Positions 17,225 through 27,000 of a DNA stretch of 45,783 bases are shown here, one piece after another. Numbering within the stretch: position 1 is the first letter of the stretch; every line of letters begins with the position of its first letter. The notes below the pieces were generated by a model. It made no database searches, had not been told where the DNA came from, and saw nothing but the letters and a program-made list of their open reading frames with translations. Origin of the DNA: Myxococcales bacterium. Its GTDB lineage: Bacteria > Myxococcota_A > Polyangia > Haliangiales > Haliangiaceae. The stretch covers positions 1 to 45,783 of the forward strand of contig WYBA01000197.1 of assembly GCA_011526095.1 (NCBI GenBank). Direction: 5' to 3'. The translations under genes were made by a program, and so were the position numbers.

Positions 17225-19543
17225 GTGTCGCGCGCGTGCCCCCTGCCGGGAGCCCTGGCGCTCGTCGTGGTGGCGCTCGTCGCGAGCGGCTGTGACGCGG
17301 GCGGCGCGGTCGAGGTCCGCCGCTGGGCGCTCGCCGGCGAGGTCGCGCGCGCGCCGGGGCCGGTCGAGCTGCCGGCCGAGCTCGACCTCGCCGACCAGCC
17401 GGGGCGCTACACGCTGACGACGCGCGTCGAGGTGCCGGACGCCTGGCGCGGGCGCCCGCTCGCGCTCACGGTCACTGACCTGCAGGCGGTCGCGTCGCTC
17501 GACGTCGACGGCGCGCCGGTCGCGACCGACGCGCCGCTCGGGACGACGTACCGCATGCGCGGGCCGGTGGTGTGGGAGCTCCCCGCCGCCGCGACCGCCG
17601 ACGGCGCGCTCGAGCTGACGCTGCACGTCGACCACCGCTGGACGCAGAGCGCGTGGTGGGGGACGGTGCCGCTGCTCGCGCCGGCCGGGGCGACGCCGCC
17701 GGCGGCGCTCGCGGTGCGGTTCTTCAACCTCTACGTCGCGGGCGCCGCGGTCGTCGCGCTGCTGCAGCTCGGGCTGACCGGGCTGGCGATCTACGCGCTC
17801 GATCGACGACGGCGCGGCTACCTGTGGCTCGGCGTCCAGAACCTGTTCGCGGCGTACTACCCGCTGTTCGTCCTCGGGTTCACCCAGCCGGTGCTCGGCA
17901 TCTACGACGCGCCCGGGCTGGCGATCTCGCTGATCCTCGCGATCACGACCAGCCTGTGGTTCACGCGCGAGTTCTTCGACGAGCCGCCGCCGCCGCGGTG
18001 GTGGCTCGTCGTGACGGGGGCGGGGATCGCGACCGCCGTCGTGTGCCGCGATCCGTTCGTGGCCACCGGCATCACCGGGCCGGTGACCGTCGCCGTCGTG
18101 ACGGCGCTCGTCGGGTACCAGCTCGTCGTGTGCACGCGCCTGGCGATGCGACATCCGGACCGGCTCACCGCGCGGTTCCTGCTCGCGTCGTGGGTGCTGC
18201 TCGCGATCTCGATGCCGCCGGACGTGATGCACTGGCTCTCGCTGGGCAGCCCGCTCGGCGGCGCGCGCCCGGCGTCGGCCGGCCTGTTCCTGTTCACGCT
18301 GTGCCTGTCGCTGCTGCTCAGCCGCCGCCACATCGTCGCGCTGCAGCAGGAGGCCGAGCACCGCGACGAGGCCCAGCGCGGGCGCGCCCAGCTCGAGCAG
18401 CTCAACGTCGAGCTGCGGCGCCAGATCCAGGATCGCTCGGCCCAGCTGTTCAGCGCGCTGGCGATCGCCGGGGGCAAGCGCGGCGGCGCGCCGGAGCTGC
18501 GGCCGGGCGAGCAGATCCAGGGCCGCTACGAGGTCGTGCGCGAGCTCGGCCGCGGTGGCATGGGCATCGTCTACGAGGTGCGGCGGCTCGTCGACGACGC
18601 GCGGTTCGCGCTCAAGCTGACGCACGAGCTGCACGGCACGGCGCTGGCGCGGCTGGCGCGCGAGGCGCTGATCGCCAGCCGGATCCACCACCCCAACGTC
18701 GTCGGGGTCGTCGACGTCGACGTGTCGCAGTCGGGGTTCCTCTACGTCGTGATGGAGCTGGTCGACGGGCGGTCGCTCAAGGACCTGCACGAGCGCCACG
18801 GCGAGCCGGCGTGGGCGCTGCCGCTGCTCGCGCAGGTCGCGGCCGGGCTGGCGGCGCTGCACGAGGCAGGCGTCGTCCACCGCGACCTCAAGCCGGCCAA
18901 CGTGCTGCTCACCGGCGGCGGGCGGGCGCCCCGGGTCAAGATCACCGACTTCGGCGTGTCGCGGCCGCTGCCCGGCGGCGGGCCCGGCGACGCCGACCCC
19001 GACGACGGCGACGGCGCGCTGCGCGAGGCGCGGGCGGTCGCGGCGCTGATCCTCGACGGCGAGGAGACCGCGGCCGAGCCGCTGGCCCGCCCGCGCGACG
19101 GCACGACCGGCGAGGCGGCGTGGCTCGGCGCCGACCCGACGGCGGAGACGCGCGGGCTCGGCGGGGCGGGCGGGCCCGCGTCGCCGCGCGTGATGACGGC
19201 GGGGCTGACGCGCACCGGGTTCCTCGTCGGCACGCCGGCGTACATCGCGCCCGAGGTCGCCGACGGCCACGGGCGCGTCGCGACCGCCTCCGACCTGTTC
19301 GCCTTCGGCGTGATCGCGTGGGAGCTGCTCACCGGCGCCAAGCCGTTCCAGCGCGCGCCGGTGCTGAGCCTGCTCGGCGGCGGCACGCCGGCGGAGATCC
19401 CGTCGCTGGCGACGCGCTGGCCCGAGGGCCCGCGCGAGGTGATCGCGCTGATCGACCGCTGCCTGTCGTTCGAGCCGGCGATCCGCCCGGCCGCGACGGT
19501 GGTGGCGAGCGCGCTCGCGCGGTACCGCGCGGCCGCGGCGTGA
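17225..19543 (+). CDS. Lipobox-7TM receptor Ser/Thr protein kinase fusion
   Basis: A 772-residue fusion. A signal peptide ends in a lipobox, VASGC with C23. Residues about 24-165 look like an extracytoplasmic beta-sandwich of the 7TMR-DISM sensing type (LALTVTDLQAVASLDVDGAP, ELTLHVDHRW). About seven transmembrane helices follow (169-362), then a coiled coil (365-415). The kinase domain (435-770) has the Gly loop at 442-447, K464, HRDLK (552-556), DFG (575-577) and APE (675-677), all intact. About 100 residues lie between DFG and APE, some 70 more than usual; this insert is Gly/Asp/Ala-rich with several Thr. It probably passes an outer signal to Thr phosphorylation. GTG 17225 has a weak GACGAT box 6 nt upstream. 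Confidence 0.88.
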   Translation: MSRACPLPGALALVVVALVASGCDAGGAVEVRRWALAGEVARAPGPVELPAELDLADQPGRYTLTTRVEVPDAWRGRPLALTVTDLQAVASLDVDGAPVATDAPLGTTYRMRGPVVWELPAAATADGALELTLHVDHRWTQSAWWGTVPLLAPAGATPPAALAVRFFNLYVAGAAVVALLQLGLTGLAIYALDRRRRGYLWLGVQNLFAAYYPLFVLGFTQPVLGIYDAPGLAISLILAITTSLWFTREFFDEPPPPRWWLVVTGAGIATAVVCRDPFVATGITGPVTVAVVTALVGYQLVVCTRLAMRHPDRLTARFLLASWVLLAISMPPDVMHWLSLGSPLGGARPASAGLFLFTLCLSLLLSRRHIVALQQEAEHRDEAQRGRAQLEQLNVELRRQIQDRSAQLFSALAIAGGKRGGAPELRPGEQIQGRYEVVRELGRGGMGIVYEVRRLVDDARFALKLTHELHGTALARLAREALIASRIHHPNVVGVVDVDVSQSGFLYVVMELVDGRSLKDLHERHGEPAWALPLLAQVAAGLAALHEAGVVHRDLKPANVLLTGGGRAPRVKITDFGVSRPLPGGGPGDADPDDGDGALREARAVAALILDGEETAAEPLARPRDGTTGEAAWLGADPTAETRGLGGAGGPASPRVMTAGLTRTGFLVGTPAYIAPEVADGHGRVATASDLFAFGVIAWELLTGAKPFQRAPVLSLLGGGTPAEIPSLATRWPEGPREVIALIDRCLSFEPAIRPAATVVASALARYRAAAA

Positions 19544-19549
19544 TCGCGG

Positions 19550-19555
19550 TACCTT
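19550..19555 (+). promoter_or_regulatory. Putative -10 box TACCTT (leaderless start)
   Basis: TACCTT ends 7 nt before ATG 19563, in the 19-bp gap after the kinase gene. Confidence 0.5.
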
Positions 19556-19562
19556 GCGCGGC

Positions 19563-20453
19563 ATGGTGGACTGGTGGCAGCGGCGGCCGCTCGGCCGCAC
19601 CGGCCTGATGGTGAGCCGCCTCGGGCTGGGCTCGAGCTACGGCGTGCGCGGCGTCGACGTCGATCGCGCGGTCGAGCGCGGCGTCAACTACCTGTACTGG
19701 GGCTCGCGCCGCGACGGCGACTTCGGGCGCGCGATCACCCGCGCGTGCCGGCGCGATCGCGCCGGCACGGTCGTCGTCGTCCAGAGCTACGCGCGCGCGG
19801 CGATCGCGCTGCGCCCGTCGCTCGAGCTGGCGCTGCGCCGGCTGCGGCTCGACCACGCCGACGTGCTGCTGCTGGGGTGGTGGAACGCGCCGCCGCCCGA
19901 GCGGATCGTCGACGCCGCGCTCGAGTTGCGCGAGGCTGGCAAGTGCCGCGCGCTGATGGTGTCGTGCCATCACCGGCCGACGTTCGCGACGTTCATCGCC
20001 GATCCGGTGTGGGGCGCGATCATGGTCCGCTACAACGCCGCGCACCGCGGCGCCGAGGGCGAGGTGTTCCCGCACGTCGGCGCGGGCGGCGCGCCGCCGC
20101 CCGGCGTGGTCGCGTACACCGCGACGCGGTGGGGCGGCCTGCTCGACCCGCGGCTGGTGCCGGCGGGCGAGCGGCTGCCGCGCGGCTCGGACTGCTACCG
20201 GTTCGCGCTGACGCGGTCGGAGGTCGACGTCGTGCTCGCGGGCCCGCGCGACGGCGAGGAGCTCGACGAGGCGCTCGCGGCGCTCGACCGCGGCCCGCTG
20301 TCCGACGACGAGCTGGCGTGGATGCGGCGGGTCGGCGACGGCGTCAAGCAGATCTCGGCGGGGCAGGCGGTGCGCAGCGGCAACGCCGGCGCGCTGTGGG
20401 ACCGCGTCGTCGGGCGCGCGCGCCAGGTGCTCGGCCGGCCCGGCGAGGACTGA
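19563..20453 (+). CDS. Aldo/keto-reductase-like protein lacking catalytic residues
   Basis: A 296-residue protein with the aldo/keto reductase TIM-barrel pattern: RPLGRTGLMVSRLGLGSS at the start, GVNYLYW at barrel strand 2, LRRLRLDHADVLLLGWW at strand 4, then GKCRALMVSCHHRP. At the expected catalytic positions Asp is Tyr (Y45 in GVNYLYW), Lys is Ser (S75 in VVVVQS) and His is Gly (G105 in LLLGWW). The active-site Tyr is also not evident. NADPH-dependent reduction by the usual mechanism is therefore unlikely; a binding or regulatory role is possible. ATG 19563 is set by the -10 box. It is convergent with the next gene. Confidence 0.8.
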   Translation: MVDWWQRRPLGRTGLMVSRLGLGSSYGVRGVDVDRAVERGVNYLYWGSRRDGDFGRAITRACRRDRAGTVVVVQSYARAAIALRPSLELALRRLRLDHADVLLLGWWNAPPPERIVDAALELREAGKCRALMVSCHHRPTFATFIADPVWGAIMVRYNAAHRGAEGEVFPHVGAGGAPPPGVVAYTATRWGGLLDPRLVPAGERLPRGSDCYRFALTRSEVDVVLAGPRDGEELDEALAALDRGPLSDDELAWMRRVGDGVKQISAGQAVRSGNAGALWDRVVGRARQVLGRPGED

Positions 20454-20483
20454 CGCGATCCGACGCGAACCGCCGGGCAGGTG

Positions 20484-21704
20484 TCAGTCGTACGGCGCGA
20501 ACGTCGCGCGGCTCTTGCGGGTCGCGTTGAGCCGCGCGAGCTCGTCGGCGGTGTAGGCGTCGCGCGAGCCCGGGGGCAGCTTGGTCGCGACGAACCGGTA
20601 GAGCGCGGCGCGCGCGCGCGCCGCGGCCTCGACGACCCGCGCCTCGCCGGCCTCGGCGCAGTCGTCCCACAGCGCGAAGACCTCGGCGCGGCGCGCCTCC
20701 GCGTCGAGGTCGTCGCGCTTCCACAGCGCGCGCAGGTGGTCGAGCATGTACTGGTCGGCGGCGTCGAGCTGGTCGGCGCGGTACTTGCCGCCGATCGCGA
20801 CGCGGTCGGTCCGCGTGCGGTCGAGGAACGCCATCTTGCGCGAGGTGTACGGGTCGTCGCCCTGGCTGCGCATCGCCCAGTCGGTCAGGTCGAACCCGCC
20901 GCTGAGGATCGTCACGGTGTCGCCCTCGTCGAGCTTGCCGTCGTGGTCGTCGTCGGTGCCGTCGCGGTTCTTCTTGGTGCGGTCGGTCGCGACGCCGGTC
21001 GGGTCCTCCGCCCAGCTCGCGAGGTGGCGCTTGACCCCGCGCGCGATCTTCACCGGGTTGGGCAGGTGGAACTTGTAGCGGAAGTTGGGCTTGTCCTCGA
21101 ACTTGACGTTGCCGTCGGGCTCGACGGTGGCGACGAACACCAGGTCGTTCTTGACGTGCGTACCGTCGCGCTGCGGCTCGAGCTCGGCGGCGATGTCCTC
21201 GGGAGGAGGCGAGGGGCGGTTGATGATGGCGGTGATGACGCCCGAGCCGGTGGGGAGCGAGAGGTCGGGCTTGCCCTGGCGCATGGACATCGCGCCGACC
21301 CCCGTCTCCGTCTCGACCCCCGTGCCCGTGCCCGTGCCCGTGCCCGTGCCCGTCTCTGACCCCGTCGCATGCCCGGTCACGATCGCCGTCGCCGTCCCCG
21401 CCTCCGTCCCCGCCTCCGTCACCGTGACCGCCTCCGGCACCGCCTCCGTGACCGTCTTCGTCACCGCCACCGTCTCCGCCTCCGTCACCGTCACCGTCAC
21501 CGCGGCAGCCGGCAGCTCCACCAGCGCCACCTCCACCGGCGGCGCCTCCTCCACGGCCACGTCGAGCCACTCCACCTGCACCTCCACCGGCGCGACTCGC
21601 TGCGCCAGCGTCCGCGGCACCAGGCGCGCGCCGCCCGCCGGCACCGCGGCGAGCACCGCCGTGTGACCGGCGAGGGACGCCGCCAGGACCGTGAACCAGC
21701 GCAC
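20484..21704 (-). CDS. Membrane-anchored Thr/Glu/Val-repeat protein, unknown function
   Basis: A 406-residue protein. One N-terminal transmembrane or signal-anchor segment (about 3-22) is followed by a Pro/Glu/Val region. A low-complexity linker (about 68-135) of VT, TEA and TG repeats comes next, encoded by hexamer DNA repeats. The C-terminal half (about 150-406) is a globular charged domain with an Asp-rich segment (near 255-268, [15 protein letters not shown]) that may bind Ca2+. The layout recalls TonB or TolA (anchor, extended linker, C-terminal domain), but I see no TonB C-terminal motif. GTG 21704 has a TAGTCT box 7 nt upstream. Confidence 0.75.
   Translation of the reverse strand: MRWFTVLAASLAGHTAVLAAVPAGGARLVPRTLAQRVAPVEVQVEWLDVAVEEAPPVEVALVELPAAAVTVTVTEAETVAVTKTVTEAVPEAVTVTEAGTEAGTATAIVTGHATGSETGTGTGTGTGTGVETETGVGAMSMRQGKPDLSLPTGSGVITAIINRPSPPPEDIAAELEPQRDGTHVKNDLVFVATVEPDGNVKFEDKPNFRYKFHLPNPVKIARGVKRHLASWAEDPTGVATDRTKKNRDGTDDDHDGKLDEGDTVTILSGGFDLTDWAMRSQGDDPYTSRKMAFLDRTRTDRVAIGGKYRADQLDAADQYMLDHLRALWKRDDLDAEARRAEVFALWDDCAEAGEARVVEAAARARAALYRFVATKLPPGSRDAYTADELARLNATRKSRATFAPYD
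21301..21505. repeat. Coding hexamer repeats (CCCGTG and GTCTCC/GTCACC types)
   Basis: The linker of the preceding gene is written in hexamer repeats. Five CCCGTG units lie near 21320-21352, preceded and followed by degenerate CCGTCTC, CCGCCTC and CCGTCAC units. On the coding strand they give Thr-Gly and Thr-Val/Thr-Glu dipeptides. The CCCGTG hexamer recurs near 29791-29828 in another gene. Confidence 0.8.
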
Positions 21705-21711
21705 AGCCTAC

Positions 21712-21717
21712 AGACTA
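21712..21717 (-). promoter_or_regulatory. Putative -10 box TAGTCT (leaderless start)
   Basis: Read on the minus strand, TAGTCT ends 7 nt before GTG 21704. It lies in the 105-bp divergent region shared with sdaA. Confidence 0.5.
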
Positions 21718-21793
21718 CCGTCCGGCCGGCACGGTTGCCGCAGGATTCACGCGTCGTTCACCCGGCCCGGCCCCGGCGGCGGGCGGCCCCTGG

Positions 21794-21799
21794 TAGCTT
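21794..21799 (+). promoter_or_regulatory. Putative -10 box TAGCTT of sdaA
   Basis: TAGCTT ends 10 nt before ATG 21810. No Shine-Dalgarno is visible. Confidence 0.45.
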
Positions 21800-21809
21800 G
21801 CTGGGGTCC

Positions 21810-23180
21810 ATGCAGCTGTCGGTGTTCGACATCTTCAAGATCGGCATCGGGCCGTCGTCCTCGCACACCGTCGGCCCGATGCGGGCGGCGCGGCGGTTCG
21901 CCGAGCACCTGCGCGACGCCGGCCTGCTCGACGGCACGGCCGCGGTCAAGGCCGAGCTGTTCGGCAGCCTGGGGTTCACGGGCAAGGGCCACGGCTCGGA
22001 TCTGGCGGTCATCCTCGGCCTCGAGGGCGAGGACCCCGAGACCGTCGACATCGATCGCATCCCGGCGCGGGTCGCCGCCGTCACCACGGCCGGCCAGATC
22101 CGGCTGCTCGGCGCGCGCTCGGTCGACTTCGCGCCCGCCACCGCGCTGGTGTTCCACCGCCGGCAGAGCCTGCCGCTGCACTCCAACGGCATGCGGTTCA
22201 CGGCGTTCGACCCGGCGGGCGCGCCGGTGGCGGAGAAGATCTACTACTCGGTCGGCGGCGGCTTCGTCGTCGGGCCCGACGGCACTGCCGACGGCCCGCT
22301 GCCCGAGGTCGTGGCGCAGCCGTACCCGTTCGACACCGGCGACGGGCTGCTCGTCCAGTGCGTCGATCACGGCCTGTCGATCTCGACGGTGATGCTGGAG
22401 AACGAGAAGGCGCTGCGCCCCGAGAGCGAGGTCCGCGCGCGCCTCACCGCGATCCGCGGCGCGATGGCAGCGTGCATCCGGCGCGGCTGCGAGCGCGAGG
22501 GCATCCTGCCCGGCGGCCTCAAGGTTCGCCGCCGCGCCGCATCGCTGCATCGCAAGCTGCGCGCCGACGCCAGCTCGACCGACCCCTTGCTGATCATGGA
22601 CTGGGTCAACCTGTTCGCGCTCGCGGTCAACGAGGAGAACGCCGCCGGCGGGCGCGTCGTCACCGCGCCGACCAACGGCGCCGCCGGGATCATCCCCGCG
22701 GTGCTCGAGTACTACCTGCGGTTTCTGCCCCACGCCGACGACGACGGCGCGCACCGGTTCCTGCTCACCGCCGGCGCGATCGGCATCCTCTACAAGAAGA
22801 ACGCGTCGATCAGCGGCGCCGAGGTCGGGTGCCAGGGCGAGGTCGGCGTCGCGTGCTCGATGGCCGCCGCGGCGCTCGCCGAGGTCCAGGGCGGCACGCC
22901 GGCGCAGGTCGAGAACGCCGCCGAGATCGGGATGGAGCACAACCTCGGCCTCACGTGCGATCCCGTCGGCGGGCTGGTCCAGGTGCCGTGCATCGAGCGC
23001 AACGCGATGGGCGCGGTGAAGGCGATCAACGCCGCCCGCCTCGCGCTGCAGGGGGACGGCAGCCACAAGATCAGCCTCGACAAGGTGATCCGCACGATGC
23101 GCGCCACCGGCGCCGACATGTCGAGCAAGTACAAGGAGACCGCGCGCGGCGGGCTCGCGGTGAACATCATCGAGTGCTGA
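21810..23180 (+). CDS. sdaA: L-serine ammonia-lyase (iron-sulfur type)
   Basis: A 456-residue single-chain L-serine dehydratase that turns serine into pyruvate and ammonia with a [4Fe-4S] cluster. The N-terminal beta domain carries [16 protein letters not shown] (10-25). The C-terminal alpha domain carries [32 protein letters not shown] and [17 protein letters not shown], which hold the cluster cysteines. Length equals the E. coli SdaA/SdaB form. ATG 21810 gives the standard N-terminus ([12 protein letters not shown]). It supplies pyruvate from amino acids, plausible for a predatory or proteolytic lifestyle. Confidence 0.95.
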   Translation: MQLSVFDIFKIGIGPSSSHTVGPMRAARRFAEHLRDAGLLDGTAAVKAELFGSLGFTGKGHGSDLAVILGLEGEDPETVDIDRIPARVAAVTTAGQIRLLGARSVDFAPATALVFHRRQSLPLHSNGMRFTAFDPAGAPVAEKIYYSVGGGFVVGPDGTADGPLPEVVAQPYPFDTGDGLLVQCVDHGLSISTVMLENEKALRPESEVRARLTAIRGAMAACIRRGCEREGILPGGLKVRRRAASLHRKLRADASSTDPLLIMDWVNLFALAVNEENAAGGRVVTAPTNGAAGIIPAVLEYYLRFLPHADDDGAHRFLLTAGAIGILYKKNASISGAEVGCQGEVGVACSMAAAALAEVQGGTPAQVENAAEIGMEHNLGLTCDPVGGLVQVPCIERNAMGAVKAINAARLALQGDGSHKISLDKVIRTMRATGADMSSKYKETARGGLAVNIIEC

Positions 23181-23258
23181 GCGCGGCCCGGTGGCGCAGG
23201 CTAGTGATCTCGCATTGTTGGACGGGATCGCCTGGGTGGCGCGCCCGGTCGGAGCTCC

Positions 23259-23312
23259 TGGCGGGGTGGGGCCCGGCGGGCTTCGCCCGCGGGGCGGGGC
23301 GGCGAGCCCCGT
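23259..23312 (+). repeat. 54-bp GC-rich hairpin repeat, copy 1
   Basis: The unit runs from TGGCGGGGTGGG to GGCGAGCCCCGT and is about 87% identical over 54 bp to 45080-45133, same orientation. The 3' part holds a GGGGC-GGCGA-GCCCC hairpin conserved in both copies. This copy also has a GCGGGC/GCCCGC stem. Confidence 0.75.
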
Positions 23313-23368
23313 CAAAATAGCGCGACACCCCGGGGCGCCTCGTTGACAGAGCCCAGCGAGGCCCCCGC

Positions 23369-24010
23369 ATGACCTTCCCCCTCGCCGGGCTCGTCGCCCG
23401 GCTGTTCAAACCACGGCTCCGACCGGACGCCGACCTGCGCGCCGCGGCGCGCGGCGACGCCGAGGCGGTCGGCCGGCTCTACGACGCCCACGTCGACGCA
23501 CTCTACGCGTTCGTGTTCTACCGGGTCGGGCGCGACGCCGCCCTCGCCGAGGACGCGGTCCAGGAGACGTTCACCGTCGCCCTGGCCCGGGTCGGCGAGT
23601 ACGACGCCGCGCGCGGCTCGGTGATGGCGTGGCTGTGCACGCTGTCGCGCAACGTCATCCGCGACCAGCTCCGCGCCCACCGCCGCAGCGACGAGCTCGC
23701 GGCGACGTGGGACCGGCTCGACGCGTCGCTCGCGCAGATCTTCGACGGGCTCGAGCGCGCGCCGCTGCCCGGCGAGGCGCTCGAGCACGCCGAGATCCGC
23801 CACCTCGTCAACGTCACGATCGCCCACCTGCCCGAGCCGTACCGCGTCGTGCTCGCGCGCAAGTACGTCGACGGCGACAGCATCGAGGCGCTCGCCGGCG
23901 ACCTCGGGCTGTCGCCCGACGCGGTCAAGAGTCTGCTCGCCCGCGCCCGCCGCGCGTTCCGCGACACGTTCGCGACGCTCGGCCCCGCGCTCGTGGAGGT
24001 TTCGCCATGA
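23369..24010 (+). CDS. ECF RNA polymerase sigma factor
   Basis: A 213-residue sigma-70 family protein. Region 2 lies at about 33-105 (FVFYRVGRDAALAEDAVQET, then WLCTLSRNVIRDQLR). Region 4 lies at about 148-200 (LPEPYRVVLARKYVDGDSIE, then LGLSPDAVKSLLARARRAF). A 40-residue acidic linker joins them. Its TGA stop overlaps the ATG of the next gene (ATGA, 24007-24010). The last codons encode a consensus Shine-Dalgarno GGAGGT (23995-24000) for that gene, so the two are coupled as sigma and partner. A perfect TTGACA lies at 23343 but has no matching -10. A weak GAGG precedes ATG 23369. Confidence 0.93.
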   Translation: MTFPLAGLVARLFKPRLRPDADLRAAARGDAEAVGRLYDAHVDALYAFVFYRVGRDAALAEDAVQETFTVALARVGEYDAARGSVMAWLCTLSRNVIRDQLRAHRRSDELAATWDRLDASLAQIFDGLERAPLPGEALEHAEIRHLVNVTIAHLPEPYRVVLARKYVDGDSIEALAGDLGLSPDAVKSLLARARRAFRDTFATLGPALVEVSP

Positions 24011-27000
24011 CCACGCCCAAGGCCCCTGGCTCGTCGCGCGAGCGCGACGAGGTGCTCGAGAAGAACGTCGAGTCGCTGCTCGGCTCGTCCTACGATCCGC
24101 CGCGGATCGCGCGCGACGCGCGCGTCCGCATCCGCGAGCAGCTGATCGCCGGCGCGTCCGCCGCGCGGCCCGCGGCCGCGCGGCGACGCCGATCGCCGCG
24201 GTCCGCGCTGATGCTCGCCGGCGTCGGCCTGGTCGCGGCGTCGGCCGCGGCCGCGGTCGTCGCGCAGCTCGTCGATCGCGAGCACCCGGCGGCGGGGCAG
24301 ATCGCCGCGCGCGACGGCCGCCGGCTCGAGCTGACCGACGGCACCCGCGTCGTCGTCGCCGACGGCGCGACCGTCGACGTGCTCGGCCCGCGCCACGTCC
24401 GCGTCCGCGGCCGCGTCTACCTCGACGTCGCGCCTGGCGCCGGCCGGTTCGTCGTCGACACCGCGCACGGCCCGCTCGAGGTGCTCGGCACCCGGTTCGT
24501 CGTCGACGCGCAGGACGCGGCGACCACGACCGCGGTCGTCCGCGGCGTCGTCCAGCAGGCCGGTGGCGGCGACGGCGCCGTGCTCCACGCCGGCCAGCAG
24601 GGCACGATGATCGCCGGCAAGCCGCCGACGCGCGGCCCCGCGCCGCGGCTGTCGTCGCTGGTCGGCTGGGCGCAGACCGCGCGCGTCCAGGCCGAGGGCC
24701 CCGGCCCGCGCCGCCGCTCGGGCACGCTCTACGCCCGCAACCCCAACGTCCAGTCGCAGGACTTCCCGCTGCCGATGCGCGAGCTCGGTGTCGACGTGTT
24801 CGTCGAGAACCAGGTCGCGCGCGTCGCGCTCGATCAGACGTTCCACAACCCGCGCGGCGAGACGCTGGAGGGCGTCTACCGGTTCACGACGCCGACCGAC
24901 GCCGCGCTGGCGCGGCTGGCGATGTACGTCGACGGCAAGCGGATGGAGGCCGCGGTGGTCGAGCGGATGGCCGCGCGCCGGATCTACGAGGAGATCGTCT
25001 ACCGCCGGCTCGACCCGGCGCTCGCGGAGTGGACCGGCGCCGGCCGCGTCGACCTGCGGATCTTCCCGCTGCCGCCGCAGCAGGACAAGCGGGTGATCCT
25101 GGCCTACACGCAGCCGCTGCCGCGGCTCTACGACGACTGGACGCTGAGCGTGCCGCTGCCGGACCTCGACGCGCCGGTCGACGCGGTGAAGTTCAACGTC
25201 CGGATCGCGGACTGCGGCGCCTGCGAGATCCACTCGCCGAGCCACGCGGTCGAGGTCGCGCGCGACGGCGCCGCGGCGATCGTGACGTACGCGGCCAGCG
25301 GCGCCGACGTCGGCGACTCGCTCGTGCTCACCGTGCGCGACGAGGACCGTGCCGATCGCGTCGCCCAGGTCGTCGACGGCGCGCACCAGTACCTGCTGGT
25401 CCGCGCGCGTCCCGACCTCGCGGCGGACGCGGGCGGCGACGCCGCGCCGTACGCCCCCCGCAAGTGGATCATCCTCGACGACGTCTCGGCGTCGCGCGGC
25501 GCGCTCGAGCGTCGCGCCCAGGCCGATCTCGTCGACCGCCTGATCGACGCGATCGACGAGGACGACGAGGTCGCGGTCGCGACGTTCGACGTCGCGGTGC
25601 GCCGCCACGGCGACTTCACCCGCGCCGCCGACGTCGATCGCCGCGCGCTGCGCCAGGCGCTGCTCGCGGAGCCCGGCGGGGTCGGCGCGACCGATCTCGG
25701 CGAGGCCCTCGACGCCGCGGTCGAGCGGCTCGCCGGCACCGCGCCCGGGCAGGCCTACGTCGTCTACCTCGGCGACGGCGTCGTCACCGGCGGCGCGCGC
25801 GACCTCGCGGCGCTGAAGCAGCGGCTCGCCGGCAAGGCGACGTTCGTCGGGTTCGCGGTCGGCGACGGCGCCGACGTGCCCGCGCTCGGCGCGCTCGCCG
25901 ACGCCACCGACGGCCTGGTCGTCCCGGTCGATCCGGCGGACGACCTCGGCTGGCGCGCGCTCGACGCGATCGCCACGCTGTACACCCCGCGCGTCGTCGG
26001 GCTCACCGCGCGCGCGCTCGACGTCACCGGCCAGCCGGTCGACGGCGCGATCGCCTACCTGCGCGGCCGTCAGGTCGGCGACGGCGACGAGGTCGAGGTC
26101 GCGGTGCGCGCGCCGGTCGGCGCCGCGATCGCGAAGGTCCAGCTCGACGGCGCGCGCGGCGGCCGGCCGTGGTCGCGCACCGTCGACCTCGCCGGCGCCG
26201 AGCGCCCCGCCGGCGCCGGCTACCTGCCGCGGCTGTGGGCGCACCGCCACATCACCGCGCTGATGGTCCAGCGCAACACCGCCCCGGCGCCGCAGCCGTG
26301 CGGTCCGGACACGCCCGGCGCGCGGTGCCCGACGTACGAGGACCAGCGGATCGCCCACCGCGAGGCGCTGCGCCAGGAGATCGTCGCGCTGGGCAAGCAG
26401 TACTTCCTGCTGTCCCCGCACACCTCGCTGATCGTCCTCGAGAACGACGCGATGTACGCGCACTACAAGGTCGAGCGCGACGCCGCGCCCGGCTGGGCGC
26501 ACTACGTCACGCCCGACACGATCCCGACCGGGCCGGTGGCGCCGCCGCTGTCGCTCGGCGCGGCGACCGACGTCGGCATCGTGCGGTCGCCGACCGACCC
26601 GTTCTACCGCTACGATGCGTGGGGCTGGGACGGGCGCGGCCTCGGCGATGTCGAGCAGCGGAGCTGGTTCGCGAGCGACGGCGCCGTGCCGGCCGAGGCG
26701 CTGCGCGGCAGCGTCGCGGACCCGCAGGGCGGCGTGCGCGCCGGCGCCGACACCGGCGCGGCGTCGACCGTCGACAGCACCGAGCCAGCGCTCGACGTCG
26801 GCGCGACGATCACGACGGCGCCGGTCGTGGGCACGACGGGCACCGGGGCCGGTGGCGGCGGCATGGGGCAGGGCAGCAGCGCCGGCCGCAGCGCGTCGCG
26901 CGAGGACGCGCGCAACGAGCGGCTCGGGTTCGATCTGTCCGGCGACCGCGACCTCGGCGGCAACGCCGGCCCGGCGCAGCCGGTCGCGGCCGCCGAGGTG

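Noticed and set aside
20448..20489. GACTGAC/GTCAGTC inverted repeat between convergent genes as a bidirectional terminator
   Set aside because: It arises because both genes end in an Asp codon plus TGA; the 28-nt loop and missing T-tract make a terminator unlikely.
23343..23348. TTGACA as a -35 box for the sigma gene
   Set aside because: Seventeen bases downstream there is no -10 match, and the position would fall on the start codon.
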